Part shown: positions 1 through 10,534 of the stretch, piece by piece
Layout of the letters: every line of letters starts with the position of its first letter
Numbering within the stretch: position 1 is the stretch's first letter
Source of the DNA: Gymnogyps californianus
Taxonomy: Eukaryota > Chordata > Aves > Accipitriformes > Cathartidae
Direction: 5' to 3'
Length of the DNA stretch: 64,000 nt
Assembly (NCBI RefSeq): GCF_018139145.2
Contig: NC_059478.1
Span: 1,426,001-1,490,000, forward strand
Notes under the pieces: generated by a model
Told to the model about the DNA's origin: nothing
Database searches by the model: none
The model's input: only the letters and a program-made list of their open reading frames with translations
Translations under genes and position numbers: made by a program

Positions 1-860
1 CCCTCCGGGACCTCCCGCCTTCCCATCGGCACCTCCCGGGGTCGGGAAGGCCTTGGGCCCCGTCTCCCTCCAGCTCCCTACCTGTGTGCTGAGGCTCCAG
101 GTGCCCTGTGAGCTCCCTGGGTCAGGGAGCAGATTGAGCCTGTCCCCATGGAGGGGCGAGATCGTGGTCCAGCTATGCTGCGGGGCTGCCTGGGGCTGCC
201 TGGGGCGCACCTGCGGGGAGAAGGAGAGGCGCGGGATGGAGGCGGCTGTGTCGGCACAGCGGCCCCCGCAGTGCCGGCAAGCTCGGCAAGCCCGGCAGTC
301 CAGGCAGCTCCTGGCCACGACAGCCAGGCGCAGCTCGCTTCCGAGCTGCTCTCTGCCTCCGGGGCATCGCTGCGGGCCCGCGCGGGCCTCGGCCATCCCG
401 GCGCCGGCTCTGCCCCAGAGAAGCCCCCGGGGACGGGCATGGCTGGCCATCTTCCCCCCAGCCCTCCCCCACCTCCTGCTGCCAGCCTCTCCCTCCAGCC
501 CCATCCCTCACCTGGCGGCGCTTGTGCAGCAGCGGCAGCCCCTCACGGGGCTGGGAGTGGGCGTTCGCCCTCTGCTTCGCTGGCATCTTCGGGGTCCTCT
601 GCCGGACACCTGCCACGGGCACCCAGGGGAGATGCTGCCTCCTGATGGAGCCGCTCTCCTGGGAGTGGCCACCCCAGGGCTCTGGCCCCAGAAGAGCCCC
701 CACCGTGCGGGCCGCCGTGCGGACCCCCTGTCACAATGGCCTCTGGGCACGATGCCGGCCCGGGTCACAAAGGCCTGGCGGTCACCGCGGAGACGCCCCT
801 GCCCGTCTGCGGGCAGCCCCCTGGGGACACGGTTCCTCCCCTAAACATCCCAAAAGAAGC
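1..860. other. CpG-island-like GC-rich block
   Basis: This block is far richer in G+C than the rest of the window. By eye I count roughly 60 CpG dinucleotides in the first 840 bases, which gives an observed/expected ratio of about 0.6-0.7 (a hand estimate). GC content falls gradually between 860 and 1250 and the sequence is AT-rich from there on. Such blocks in birds usually mark promoters and first exons. The many overlapping long open frames here, on both strands, are expected from low stop-codon frequency at high GC and are not evidence of coding. The block is cut by the left edge of the window. It could instead be a GC-rich repeat or an orphan CpG island. Confidence 0.6.
512..586 (-). CDS. 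Possible first coding exon (25 codons), gene unknown
   Basis: Read on the minus strand, an ATG at 586-584 with A at position -3 opens a 25-codon frame. It ends exactly at a strong splice-donor match: the exon ends CAG at 514-512 and is followed by GTGAGG. The donor is in phase 0. The peptide starts MPAKQRANAHSQ and ends LLHKRRQ; it is basic and polar, with no signal peptide. The frame is also open upstream of this ATG, back to another ATG at 703-701, so the true start could be there. The exon lies inside the CpG-rich block, as expected for a first exon, and the remaining exons would lie left of the window. I do not recognise the protein. GC-rich DNA produces such frames by chance, so this is a candidate only. 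Confidence 0.3.
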
Positions 861-1560
861 CCTGTGCCATCCCAAACTGCTTTTCCTGTGCAGCCCAGAA
901 CGCGTCCCACCCCTTGGCAGCAACTCCCTCAGGCTGAGGTGATCCGGAGAGCTGCTCCCCATGGCTCATGGTGGCGGGTGTGCCGCCTGGACCCCGGGGC
1001 TGATGCCTCTGCCGGGACAGCCCTGGGAGGAGCCCGAACAAGGTGCTCTTTCCTCGGGAGGCCTTGCTTTGGGTCCCCACCTCCACTGTGCATCCCTTCG
1101 TGCTCTGCCGGGCTTGTGCAGATGGATGGGCCTTTGATGGGCTGATAGACCTTGTGATGGGCTTTGGAGTAGCCAGATAGCCTACTATTTGAGTTCCCCC
1201 TCCTGCCATTGTCTCTTGGAGCTCCATGGTGCATGTGTAGAGGAGCTTTGTCACAAAAACTAACAGTTGCTTTTAATTCAGCATAAACAAATTGAGAATT
1301 CTGAAAATGTAACTGTAATTTCTGCAGTCCTCAGTTGAAAGATTCTCTTTCAGTTGAAAGGAATCTTTGAGATTTAGGAGAAATTAGTAACTCATTAAGG
1401 AGAAATTAGTAAATAGCAGGAGAAACAAAATATAAAGTGTTGATCAAGACTAAAATTCTTGTTAGAGAGTAAAAGCAGAGAGATATCAGCAGAGGTATAA
1501 AGGCCAAAATATTGAATTCTTTTTTAAATCACTCTTTCCTAAGATACCTACTACTGTTAC
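861..1560. other. Transition from GC-rich to AT-rich sequence, no gene seen
   Basis: GC content drops steadily to about 1250, after which the sequence is AT-rich. A 9-bp phrase, AGTTGAAAG, occurs twice near 1333 and 1351, and the phrase AGGAGAAATTAGTAA also recurs at about 1375 and 1398. No gene or RNA is supported. Confidence 0.5.
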
Positions 1561-2010
1561 TGTAAATTCGGCCACAAAAGAACCCTCTAAGACTTAGTTT
1601 GAAGTTTTAGAAGGCGGGCATTCTTTATTACAGCGCCGGATGCACGGGGGATCACTCCGCCCAACGTGCATGCCGTGTGTTTCATCAGCTAAAGCTTATA
1701 TTACCCTATCACATACATAAACATAACTGATTACCATATTTACATAGTCATTATGTGTGCATGTTGGGTTGGTAAGGGTCTCCTTCGGTTGTCTCTGGGG
1801 GTCATGGAGACCCCTGCCAGCACTTTCATGGTTGTCCTCTGGGCGAGTTCTTGGTCTTTTATTCCTTATTTAGTAATCCTTGTACATGCTTGCCAAATCT
1901 TGAGCAACTTCTTGTAGGTCGAGGTAACCTAATCACTCGTGCTTCAGGTTTCACATCGTTCCTATCTTAGTAGCCTCATTGTTTCTAGCATTTCATTGTT
2001 TCAAGCATTT
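1561..2010 (-). mobile_element. ERV LTR, minus strand (far U3 end undefined)
   Basis: On the minus strand the piece has LTR architecture. A TATA-like AATATAAGC lies at about 1704-1696, followed by a GC-rich stretch and a polyadenylation signal AATAAA (plus-strand TTTATT, 1624-1629). The U5-like tail then ends in TACA at 1561, so the plus strand begins with TG as an LTR end should. CpG content is higher than in the flanks. The U3 side contains a 17-bp tandem near-duplication at 1977-1993 and 1994-2010. I could not find the U3 terminus or a target-site duplication; the right limit is a guess and U3 may run to about 2100. The layout suggests a class I avian ERV LTR, but the family is not assigned with certainty. 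Confidence 0.6.
1624..1629 (-). terminator. Polyadenylation signal of the 1.6-kb LTR
   Basis: AATAAA on the minus strand, about 70 bp downstream of the TATA-like element. This places it at the R region of the LTR. Confidence 0.55.
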
Positions 2011-3550
2011 CACAACTGCTTCTCCGATACTAACCAACATCTTTTCTATTTTGTCTTTGGCATTAAAAATAAAGCTTATAACCTAAGGTATCACTACCTG
2101 GACATAGCCTGCCCAAATGATAAATTAAGAGAAAAGATCTCAACTTTGAACAGGAAAAATAAACACAAAAAAACCCAAAACAAAAATACAGGAGGGAGAA
2201 TGCTTAAATATGTTAGAAATATTCATATCAGTTCATCCTAGAATACTTAGGAAAAATCAGTGAAGTATTTTCTGTTGATCTTCAGTTGTTATCTTGAAGA
2301 ACCCATACAGTGAGGTACACCCTGACATTCTTTGACATTTTTTCTAATACCTACAAGCAACTAGTGTAAACATGAGCACGTGAGGCACAAATGCTGTGCA
2401 CACATCTCTACTCCTTAATACATCTAGATGTTCCAAGACATCCCACCCAGCATCTAACTTTATATTGCCATTTTCTATGCTTCACAGGTAGACAGATGAA
2501 AAAAAAAGTCTTAAAAGTGAAGTCATTAATCAAAGAGGAAGGGAAAAAATAATTTTAAGAACCCTAATGATTCCTTAAGTCAATGAACATTATCTGTTGA
2601 TAATACAGTAAAATAAATAAGAAAATTATATAGTAAAATAAATGCAATTAAGGAATCACAAACAAATCTTTCACTTGGCAACTGCTAAAAATTAATATAT
2701 GTGCATGTTCCTTTAAACTGCAAATGGAGTTAAAAAATACACTGAACAAACTTCAAGGTTTAGTTAATGAGATATTAGAAACTTTCTGAAAATGGGATTG
2801 CACACAAGAACCATTATGCCCACACAGAAGTATTGATAGCATAAAGAGTGTTTATTATGTATTATTTATATAACAAAGACACTGAGTCTTTGTAAAGTTG
2901 TTGGAAGCTGCATGGAAGAAATTTCTCACCAAGAGGGAAAGAAGATAAAAATTTACAATGAAAGTTTCATTTTCATCTATTAAGTTGTGAAATTTATAGT
3001 CATTCTTCTCAAAGTTAAAAATTTGGGGTGACTTCAGATTTTGTGATTTATTTGCCTATGGAATCTGTGCAGGACACCATATCAAGAGGTTCAGATCCAG
3101 GCTTTGAATGTAACACCTGATAGCTGCCGTTAAGTGTCATCTGTTTGTGTGAAAGAAGTGGGAAGAAATCCATTAAACAAAGGGAGGAAAAGTACTTTTT
3201 GTAAGTTGAGAATTCTGGTTTTTGCTGTTTGGTTTTCTGTGGACTTTTATCACCATTTCCTATTTAATCATCTACTCAGAAAATACTTCATGATATCACA
3301 GGGACAATTAAGACAGACAGAGCCTTAAATACAGAACAACGCTGAATGGAAATAGTCAGTAGGTGACGCATTGTGAGTGGGACTGTAGGCGATGTCTGGA
3401 ATTAAGCAATCCAATGCCTCTTTCTGCCTACTTTCACTGTGTTTGTAAGATCATTGGAGGTTTAAGAATAATCATTATTTTATCCACTGTATCTATAGCT
3501 TTTAGTGAAAACTGGTAATTAATGGTCTAATAAAAATGGACTAAAATTCC

Positions 3551-3617
3551 CATGCTTTCTATCATTTCTGTCATTTAATTCAGGAAAGTTAAACTGAATT
3601 AAATGACAGAAAGCATG
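3551..3617. repeat. Inverted repeat / hairpin
   Basis: The arms 3568-3583 and 3594-3609 are perfect 16-bp reverse complements separated by 10 nt. An outer arm pair, CATGCTTTCT at 3551-3560 and AGAAAGCATG at 3608-3617, extends the stem after a 7-nt asymmetric bulge (3561-3567) on the left side. The bulge looks like a small local duplication of the ATCATTTCTGTCATTT type. A transcript would fold into a long AT-rich hairpin. No terminal features of a named MITE are visible. Confidence 0.7.
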
Positions 3618-4659
3618 CTTTTAGGTTGCACTAGGAGTTTATTGTGAAAATGCCTAGTCTATCGGGACAGATACTGCCTTTTAGCATAGCAGTATCGCCA
3701 GTTGCTAGCTCAAGCAACAACTCCAATATGGACAAAACTGCAGAATGATAACGTATCTTCTTCAATTAGATGAACTACATTCAACATCAGAAATCTCATT
3801 AAAGAACAATCAGATTTGCAGGTGAGGTCTGAATTGTTCCAGACAATTCAGCTGCACAAACAAACCACATTTCTATATCTTTTATATCACATCCTCCATT
3901 ATATCACAGGCTCAGAGGAAAAAAAAAAACAGTTAAAAAGAGCCACACTCCCACGTAGGTGGGAGTTGCTCAGTTTGTACCCTGGGAGTTCATGATTCAC
4001 TTACTGCTTCATGGGGAACATTAGGTCTGTGTTCAAAACCGTGCTGTTTGATAACTAGGTGTATTATTAAAAATGTGTCTATATTAATGTGATAATCAAT
4101 GCCAAGGTCATAATCAGTGCTAATATCACATCAGTTTAAACCAATGCTAGGAGGAGAGGAGAAAGAAAGATTTGCTTGGAGCAATGAAGAGTATTTCTAG
4201 TTTATACTCTTCAGCCTCTATCTAAACAAATTGCCTTCATGACAGCGAAACATCCAATGGCAGTAAGGACGATTCATATATTAGAACCACCCAACTTAAG
4301 ACCTGAAAGGAAACCAGGGCTTCTACATTATAGATTTTCTATTTTTTAAATATATTTGACACTCCTTCAAAAATGCTGTCTTCCATGTTATTGACTATTA
4401 TTGCACAGCCCAAACAGAGAGAAGCCACATCATTAATTCAGTGACCATGGATAAATTTAATCTCAGTAGCGCTTATCCATAACAATGTGTATTTTGTTGA
4501 ACATAATGTATTTCCATCTACATGGATTGCCAAACTGCAGCCAGATTTTTGGAATACTCTTTCACCAATTCCTAGCATACATTTCTAAAATAAAAACAGG
4601 TAGTACCTCACCACTAATATATGGAAGATTGTGTGTTGATGACAACTCATAGAAATTGA

Positions 4660-4677
4660 TGACTCATTGATGACTCA
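4660..4677. promoter_or_regulatory. Two AP-1-type sites one helical turn apart
   Basis: TGACTCA occurs at 4660-4666 and again at 4671-4677, as an 11-bp direct duplication. This is the consensus for Fos/Jun-type bZIP factors. The duplication may have arisen by slippage, and function is not shown. Confidence 0.3.
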
Positions 4678-5344
4678 TCACAGAAAACTATGTATTTTTC
4701 TCAGTAGGATTAACACATTTCTCTTCATTATTTTCAAAAGCTGAAAGTAACATTCCTTTAAAAAAAATCAGTTCTGCTGTCAAAATTGAAGTAAACGAGT
4801 GGGTACGAAGTGAGATACAGTCAAACAGACCGCTTGGTCTTGTAAGGTAACTTAAAAGAACTGTATAAAACTGAGAAGTATATATAGTTCAAGAATATCA
4901 GTAAAGAATTTTTAGTTCAAACTCCTGAATGTCTTTTAATCATCAAGAACAAGGTTTATAATTTCTACTCCTTTTACTTTAATTCCAGCTTTTTTTCACA
5001 CAGATTCACTTTAATGAGAAAAAGCTGAATGTGATGCACTGTATTTCATCATTTACTGTAACTGTGTTTACCATGTCACAACTGATTTTCCTCTGAGAAG
5101 TTGTTTTTGGAGAAACAAATTTCCAGTGGTTTTTTTCGTGCAGAATACTTTCTATGTCCTTTAGCTTTGATGATTTTGCTGATGTACCTGATTCCTGGCT
5201 AGTGCTCTATTTTTCTTATCTCTTAAGTTTTCACTAATATTCAAAAGCTCACACTGCGTGTTGATAAGCAGACAAAAAGACAAGTAAATATTTCCCTTTA
5301 AAATGTATAACATGAAATTTTTGATCTTCTAAGAAAAAGAACAC

Positions 5345-5543
5345 TTTATTAAAACTTTCTTACAGTAGATGTCCTGGTGCAACGGTAACGTTTCCTTGGA
5401 ATCTTCCTTGCAGGAGCTGTAGTCCATCTATGCTGAGTGGCACAAGTGAAATGTAGACAGCCGGAATGGAAAATTTCAATCTTTAAAAGCCATTTCGTTT
5501 TAATCCCTTTTAATAGGAAAATAATTCTGGTTGGATTTCCCAC
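5345..5543 (-). other. Minus-strand frame ending at an AATAAA (possible terminal exon)
   Basis: A 64-codon minus-strand frame (5543-5349) ends with a basic tail, KIPRKRYRCTRTSTVRKF. Its TAA stop overlaps an AATAAA at 5350-5345. An AG at the CTACAG about 5417 could serve as a splice acceptor. This resembles the end of a short terminal exon or a processed transcript, but chance is the likelier explanation in AT-rich DNA. I do not recognise the peptide. Confidence 0.15.
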
Positions 5544-8500
5544 CCTGTCTGGAGGGAAGGAAAAACAGAATTTAAAGACTATTTTATTTCTATGGTTACT
5601 AGGTTATATAAATCTACTGTGAAATGTCTTAAGACTCGAGTTTAAAATAAGCTTCCATAAGTGAAATGAGTATTGTTTGAATTACTAGCCTCATGCCGGA
5701 AGCAGAAACAAAAATACAGCAATTCATATAGGCCTTTAAATACACCATACCTTTACGCATTATTATTCACTTTAAGACAATCTGAGCCAGCACAGGACTA
5801 TCCAAATGCAGAGACGCTAAGATGAATGATCTCACCACACTTGCACCGTTTTCACATTTGACTCTTCTTCTCTGTATACCTTGAAAACGTTTCCTTCACA
5901 TTGACGCATATCACCAAGGAGGCTTACTGAGCCTCTCCAAAATGCTTATCAGTGACCGACTAAATGTCTGGAACATGAAACAGAGACAGTCAAGAAATTT
6001 CATCAATCTTAATTTAGGATTGAAACTTGCAGTGCCACTCAAGTCATGATGCTAACCATGATTTTGTTATTTCCTCATTCTGAAAGTTAATAAGGTCAAC
6101 AAATACCGAGCAATGGTTGGCACATGGCATTTTTTGAGGCAGTAACCCAACACCAAAGTGAACGCAGTTACCATCTGGGTTCTCTCTGTGTATCCAGAAG
6201 GTTGGGAAGCTCAGAGGCACTCTGAACTGAATCTGTGTAATAAGAGACACACTTTCTGCAGATTTTCCTCCAGAGCTTTGTAGAAATAGTCTCACAGTGA
6301 GTATTAAATTCATTTCTTTATTATGTTCTGATACATTAGCAAGGGCAAGTATTTAACATTCCTGAAAGTCATCAGTAATTAATCATAGCTCAGGTGACAA
6401 TAATGAATTATCTCTTTGCTTCACTGAAACTACCAAGCTATAAACTGGCTGCAATGATCTCATGATCTTACCATGGACTAAGTTATAGCCAGGTGACCTA
6501 CACTACTCTTATTAACAGCTAGGGCATTAGAATAAGTCCAGATGCTTTTGCATCTAAACGTTTTTCAACACGCAGATAAGATTGTACCTAATAGTCCCTT
6601 GGAGAGTTTATAAAAACGGAATATCTAGCTGGACACTCATGCTTGCTACTTTTTTTTTCTTTTTTTGTTTTAATTAAGCATGATTAATGAATAAGCAAGA
6701 AAAAAATCTGGATTCAGTACCTGAATAACATCAGTAGCAAATTTTTAGTCATATAGTTTCTTGCTTTCTTTTACTTTCATTCTTATGCTGCTATGGTTTT
6801 ATTCAAACATAGTTGAAAAAGCTTTGAATCAGAATTCAGAGAGCATTTTTGAGTCTTTGGATTAATCTTTGGATTACTGTGGTAATCATTATGTGCATTT
6901 TTCTTTTTCTTTATTCTTTTGGAATAGCAAAATAATAGCTTCAAAGGAAACAAATTACTGTGGCTGAGGTAGATCTCAATGGCAGGCAGATTTGGTGACT
7001 ACGCAACAGTTTTCCAAACACAACAATGGTATGATGGCACATTTTAAAAGGTATGGACATATTATATACTTATTCTAAATAAATTGAAAGTGTGATATGA
7101 GATATTTAAATGTCATTAAATGTTTCTGTGTGCACTTTACTTATCCAAATTAAGGCCAGTCTTCAATGATTTAATGTTATTTAGAAACAAATTCAGATTA
7201 ACTTTCCTATTTTCTTCTACAGAAAAACTTTACAGTAATCCACTATTTACAGCAGTGAGATGCACACACACACAAAAAAAAGTCCAATCAAAGAGATGCC
7301 AGTACTATTATGTTGTAATAAACCAGTTGTTATTAAATGCAAAGTAGGAATTTGGAAGTAATAGTTTGGTCTAAAGAGAACTAAAACCAAAACGGTTCCT
7401 AAAAGGAACCTCAAAAGACTGCAATATGTATATTCAGTTTTGTTTCTAAGAAAGACAACAACAACAAAACATTTTCCATAGGACCAATGGATTTCACATA
7501 TAGTGATTCTAACCTTATTGATTTATTTTTCTTAGTCACCATTTGTAGACTTAGAAACACAATAAAAATCTCTGGATTTAGGCACATCTTTCCTCTCCTT
7601 GTTTGGTACTATCAAAAGTAGTTCATGATCAGTGACAGAAAATACTACATATGACACAGGATTATGTAAGTGTGAAGAATGCTAAAATGAACACTTAACT
7701 GTGAATTTTACATATATTTCCTTTCAGATCTCACATACTATGTTAGCAAACAAAGGTGACAATGATCTGTAAGGACGACATTTTAGAAGTGAAGAGAGCA
7801 GAAACAGGGTTTCCAGCCTGTCACACACAGACTGCCATCAAGCTGCACTTAAGCTAAATCAGAAAAAATCACCCTTAAGGAAAAGAAATGTGGGGGGAGG
7901 GGAGGAGGGAAGCCAATCTTTGTCAGTGGTAACCATGTGAAAAGGCACCTTTATTTGTCAATAGCAAATAATAACAATTTGATACCAGGACTTCATGAAT
8001 GCCAGTTTGATACAGACTAGCTTAAAGCCTGCGAACTTCAAGAGAAATGTAGACAAAGCAAACAGAGATAACAAAGTCTAAGTTAGTATTGACTTTAAGT
8101 CCATCTCAATTCTAATCAAAGTTTTAAAAAGAATGATCAAAAAGAGGTCTTTGCAAATAGTGAAGGTTCCTATAAAGCAGTTAAATGCCCGAACAATAGC
8201 ACTTCCTCAGTAACTGCAGTTTGCTTTTCTTTCTTGTGATCAACGCACTACTCTGTACCTCTTCCTCTGTCTTTCCATACCCAAACGATTTCAGTGCCCC
8301 TCTGAGAGTACCATTCCAGCAGGATGCTGTCTTTAGTACTTTTTACAACCCTTTAGTGGGGTTTCTGGTTTTGTTTGTTTGATCTGGAACATACAAAAAT
8401 TGCCACTGGGCTGAATTCAGGGCTCAATAAAAAGGTTTCCTGAGCTCTTTTTTCTGCAGTGAGCCTTCAAAAGAAGGAAACTCTAATAAAAATTGATTTT

Positions 8501-9890
8501 TATTCTTAAAAGGCTTAAGGTTCTATGACACATAGATGTTATAAATACCCTCTGTGAATGTTTATATTTTTTCTTCAGTATTAAGCAAGTGGGTTTGCTT
8601 AATAGAATGATTGATTGATTAATTAAAGGTAAAGTTGTGTCACAGCAGAACCTAATACCTAGGAGACTTTTCCTATTAAATCTACATTAGCTTTGTACTA
8701 CCATCAGAACTTTTAAAAGTACTCTCAGTTTAATGCTCTGATATATTCTTCCACAGAATGAGGAATGTACAATAATGTTTTTAAGGCTTGGAGCTATTGT
8801 CAATATTGCATATGATGGTGTTAAAAACAAATTAAACTAAAAATGACAACGTTTTTCCTTCCCCAAAGGAGTAAAAAAGAACTATGTTTAAAATAAAAAC
8901 ATAAGAGCCATGAAATGTGATTGAATTATCTGAATTAAATATTATGCACATTTTTTCTTATCAGAACGTTTTCATAATTGAGATACAGAAGCATTAGCAT
9001 ATCAGTCATTCTTTTGTATTGATCTAAGATGATTTCAGAGCAGGTATGATTCACTGATATACTCTATATAATTTAATACAAAATTTCCAAAGGCATTATA
9101 ATAATTTTGTGACAATATATTGAAATTGTTGTAAAAAATGCTGTTAGCTCTGTTTCTTTTATAATCTATATTATTAAGTTGCTGATATATGAAATTATTA
9201 TTGTTTAATTCTTAAACACACAATTGACATCATAGTTGCTCGTACTGATACTGGTGATTCATACTACTTGTTTTGACTTTCAGCAGCTTGATATAATTCT
9301 ACGTTAATGTTGTTTTGTGTTTCTGTCAAGTTTCCATCTGCCCATTAGTAAACTCTTTTCTTGACTTGCATGGACATTTATTTAAGAGGGTAGAATTTCA
9401 CAGGAATTATATGATCAATTATTGCTAAAAGGCTATCCTTGAGAATTTAAATGGCCTACAATAGCATAGAAAAAATTGCTTAGGCCAACATACAGAGAAA
9501 ATCCAATAAAACTGGAATTGTTCTTCACTCTTATGCAAGTTTTACTTTAAGGTCATGTTTCAACTTAGACTTCTTTAGTGACATTGATATCACAGCAGCT
9601 TTTGCTCTCACCTCAAACTTAGCTGTTTCTAATCTTCATCCTCACACAGCATTATCATCAGAAAAAAAAGTATGTCAACTCTAAGAATCCTACACTATTT
9701 AAATGATAGGTTGCATTGGGTTTATGTGGCAAGGTTTTGGTAGCAGGGGGCTGCAGGGACACCTTCAGTGAGAAGAGACCAGGAGCTGCCCCCACGGCAG
9801 ACAGAGCCAGTTCCAGTCAGGTCCAAGACAGACCTGTCGCTGGCCAAAGCTGAGCCCATCAGTGATGCTGGTGGTACCTTTGTGTTAACA

Positions 9891-9897
9891 TATTTAA
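9891..9897 (+). promoter_or_regulatory. TATA-like box of the 9.7-kb LTR
   Basis: TATTTAA, followed by AGAAAGGG, about 180 bp into the LTR. The 29038-30040 LTR has the same TATTTAAG at the equivalent place, which supports its assignment. Confidence 0.55.
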
Positions 9898-10195
9898 GAA
9901 AGGGTAAAAAACACTGCACAGCAGTGTGTGCTGCTGTGAGAGAAGAGTGAGAAAATGTGAAAGAAACAATTATGGAGACACCAAGGTTGGTGAAGAATGA
10001 GGGGGAGGTGGTGCTCCAGACACCGGAGCAGACATTGCCCCGCAGCCCATGGAGAGATCACGGTGGAGCAGCTGTCTGCCCATGATGGACCCCACACCCG
10101 AGCAGGTGGATATGCCCTGAAGGAAGCTACAGCCCATGGAAAGCCCATGCAAGAGCAGGTTTGCTGGCAGGACCTGTGGCTCATGGAGGACCTAC

Positions 10196-10332
10196 GCTGG
10201 AGCAGTCCGTTCCTGAAGGACTGCAATCCATGGAAAGGATCCATGCTGGAACAGTTCCTGAGGAACTGCAGCCTGTGGGAAGCACTCACGTTGAAGTTCA
10301 TGAAGGACTGTATCCCGTGGGAAGGATCCCAC
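10196..10332 (+). repeat. Degenerate ~45-bp tandem units inside the LTR
   Basis: Three diverged units, 10196-10244, 10245-10289 and 10290-10332, follow a GCTGGA(G/A)CAG...CTGAAGGACTGCA...TGGGAAGGATCCCA pattern. The equivalent part of the 29038-30040 LTR holds similar units. They give the LTR its long stop-free frames. Confidence 0.6.
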
Positions 10333-10528
10333 AGGGATCAGAGGAACATTGTGAGGAGGAGAGTGGCAGATACAAAGCATTATGAACTGACCACAACCCC
10401 CATCCCCCTGCACCACCTAGGAGGAGGAGTCGGGAGTGAAGTTGAGCCTGGGAAGGAGGGAAGGATGCGAGGAAGGTGGTTTTAGTTTTGTTTAAATTTT
10501 TTGCTATCCTACTCTGTTGTTAATTGGT

Positions 10529-10534
10529 AATAAA
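10529..10534 (+). terminator. Polyadenylation signal of the 9.7-kb LTR
   Basis: AATAAA within GGTAATAAATCAAATTAATC, about 190 bp before the LTR end. The matching position in the 29038 LTR reads AACAAA. Confidence 0.6.

Larger units (their letters stand above)
2011..9711. other. AT-rich noncoding sequence
   Basis: About 7.7 kb of AT-rich DNA with no frame longer than 89 codons and no recognisable protein domain. Local items are listed separately: a hairpin (3551-3617), a tandem AP-1-like site (4660-4677) and a minus-strand frame ending in a poly(A) signal (5345-5543). There are short A/T runs and a (CA)n-A run near 7262. Intron or intergenic status cannot be told. Confidence 0.6.

Noticed and set aside
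53..1254. Many overlapping frames of 60-263 codons on both strands as genes
   Set aside because: High GC lowers stop frequency, and the frames overlap in several phases on both strands with proline/arginine-rich composition and no domains.
8580..8603. 9-bp inverted repeat ATTAAGCAA/TTGCTTAAT as a transcription terminator
   Set aside because: It is a short AT-rich hairpin of a kind expected by chance, and intrinsic terminators do not apply to a vertebrate genome.
9997..10485. 162-codon plus-strand frame as a gene
   Set aside because: It lies inside the 9712-10717 LTR and follows its tandem U3 units.
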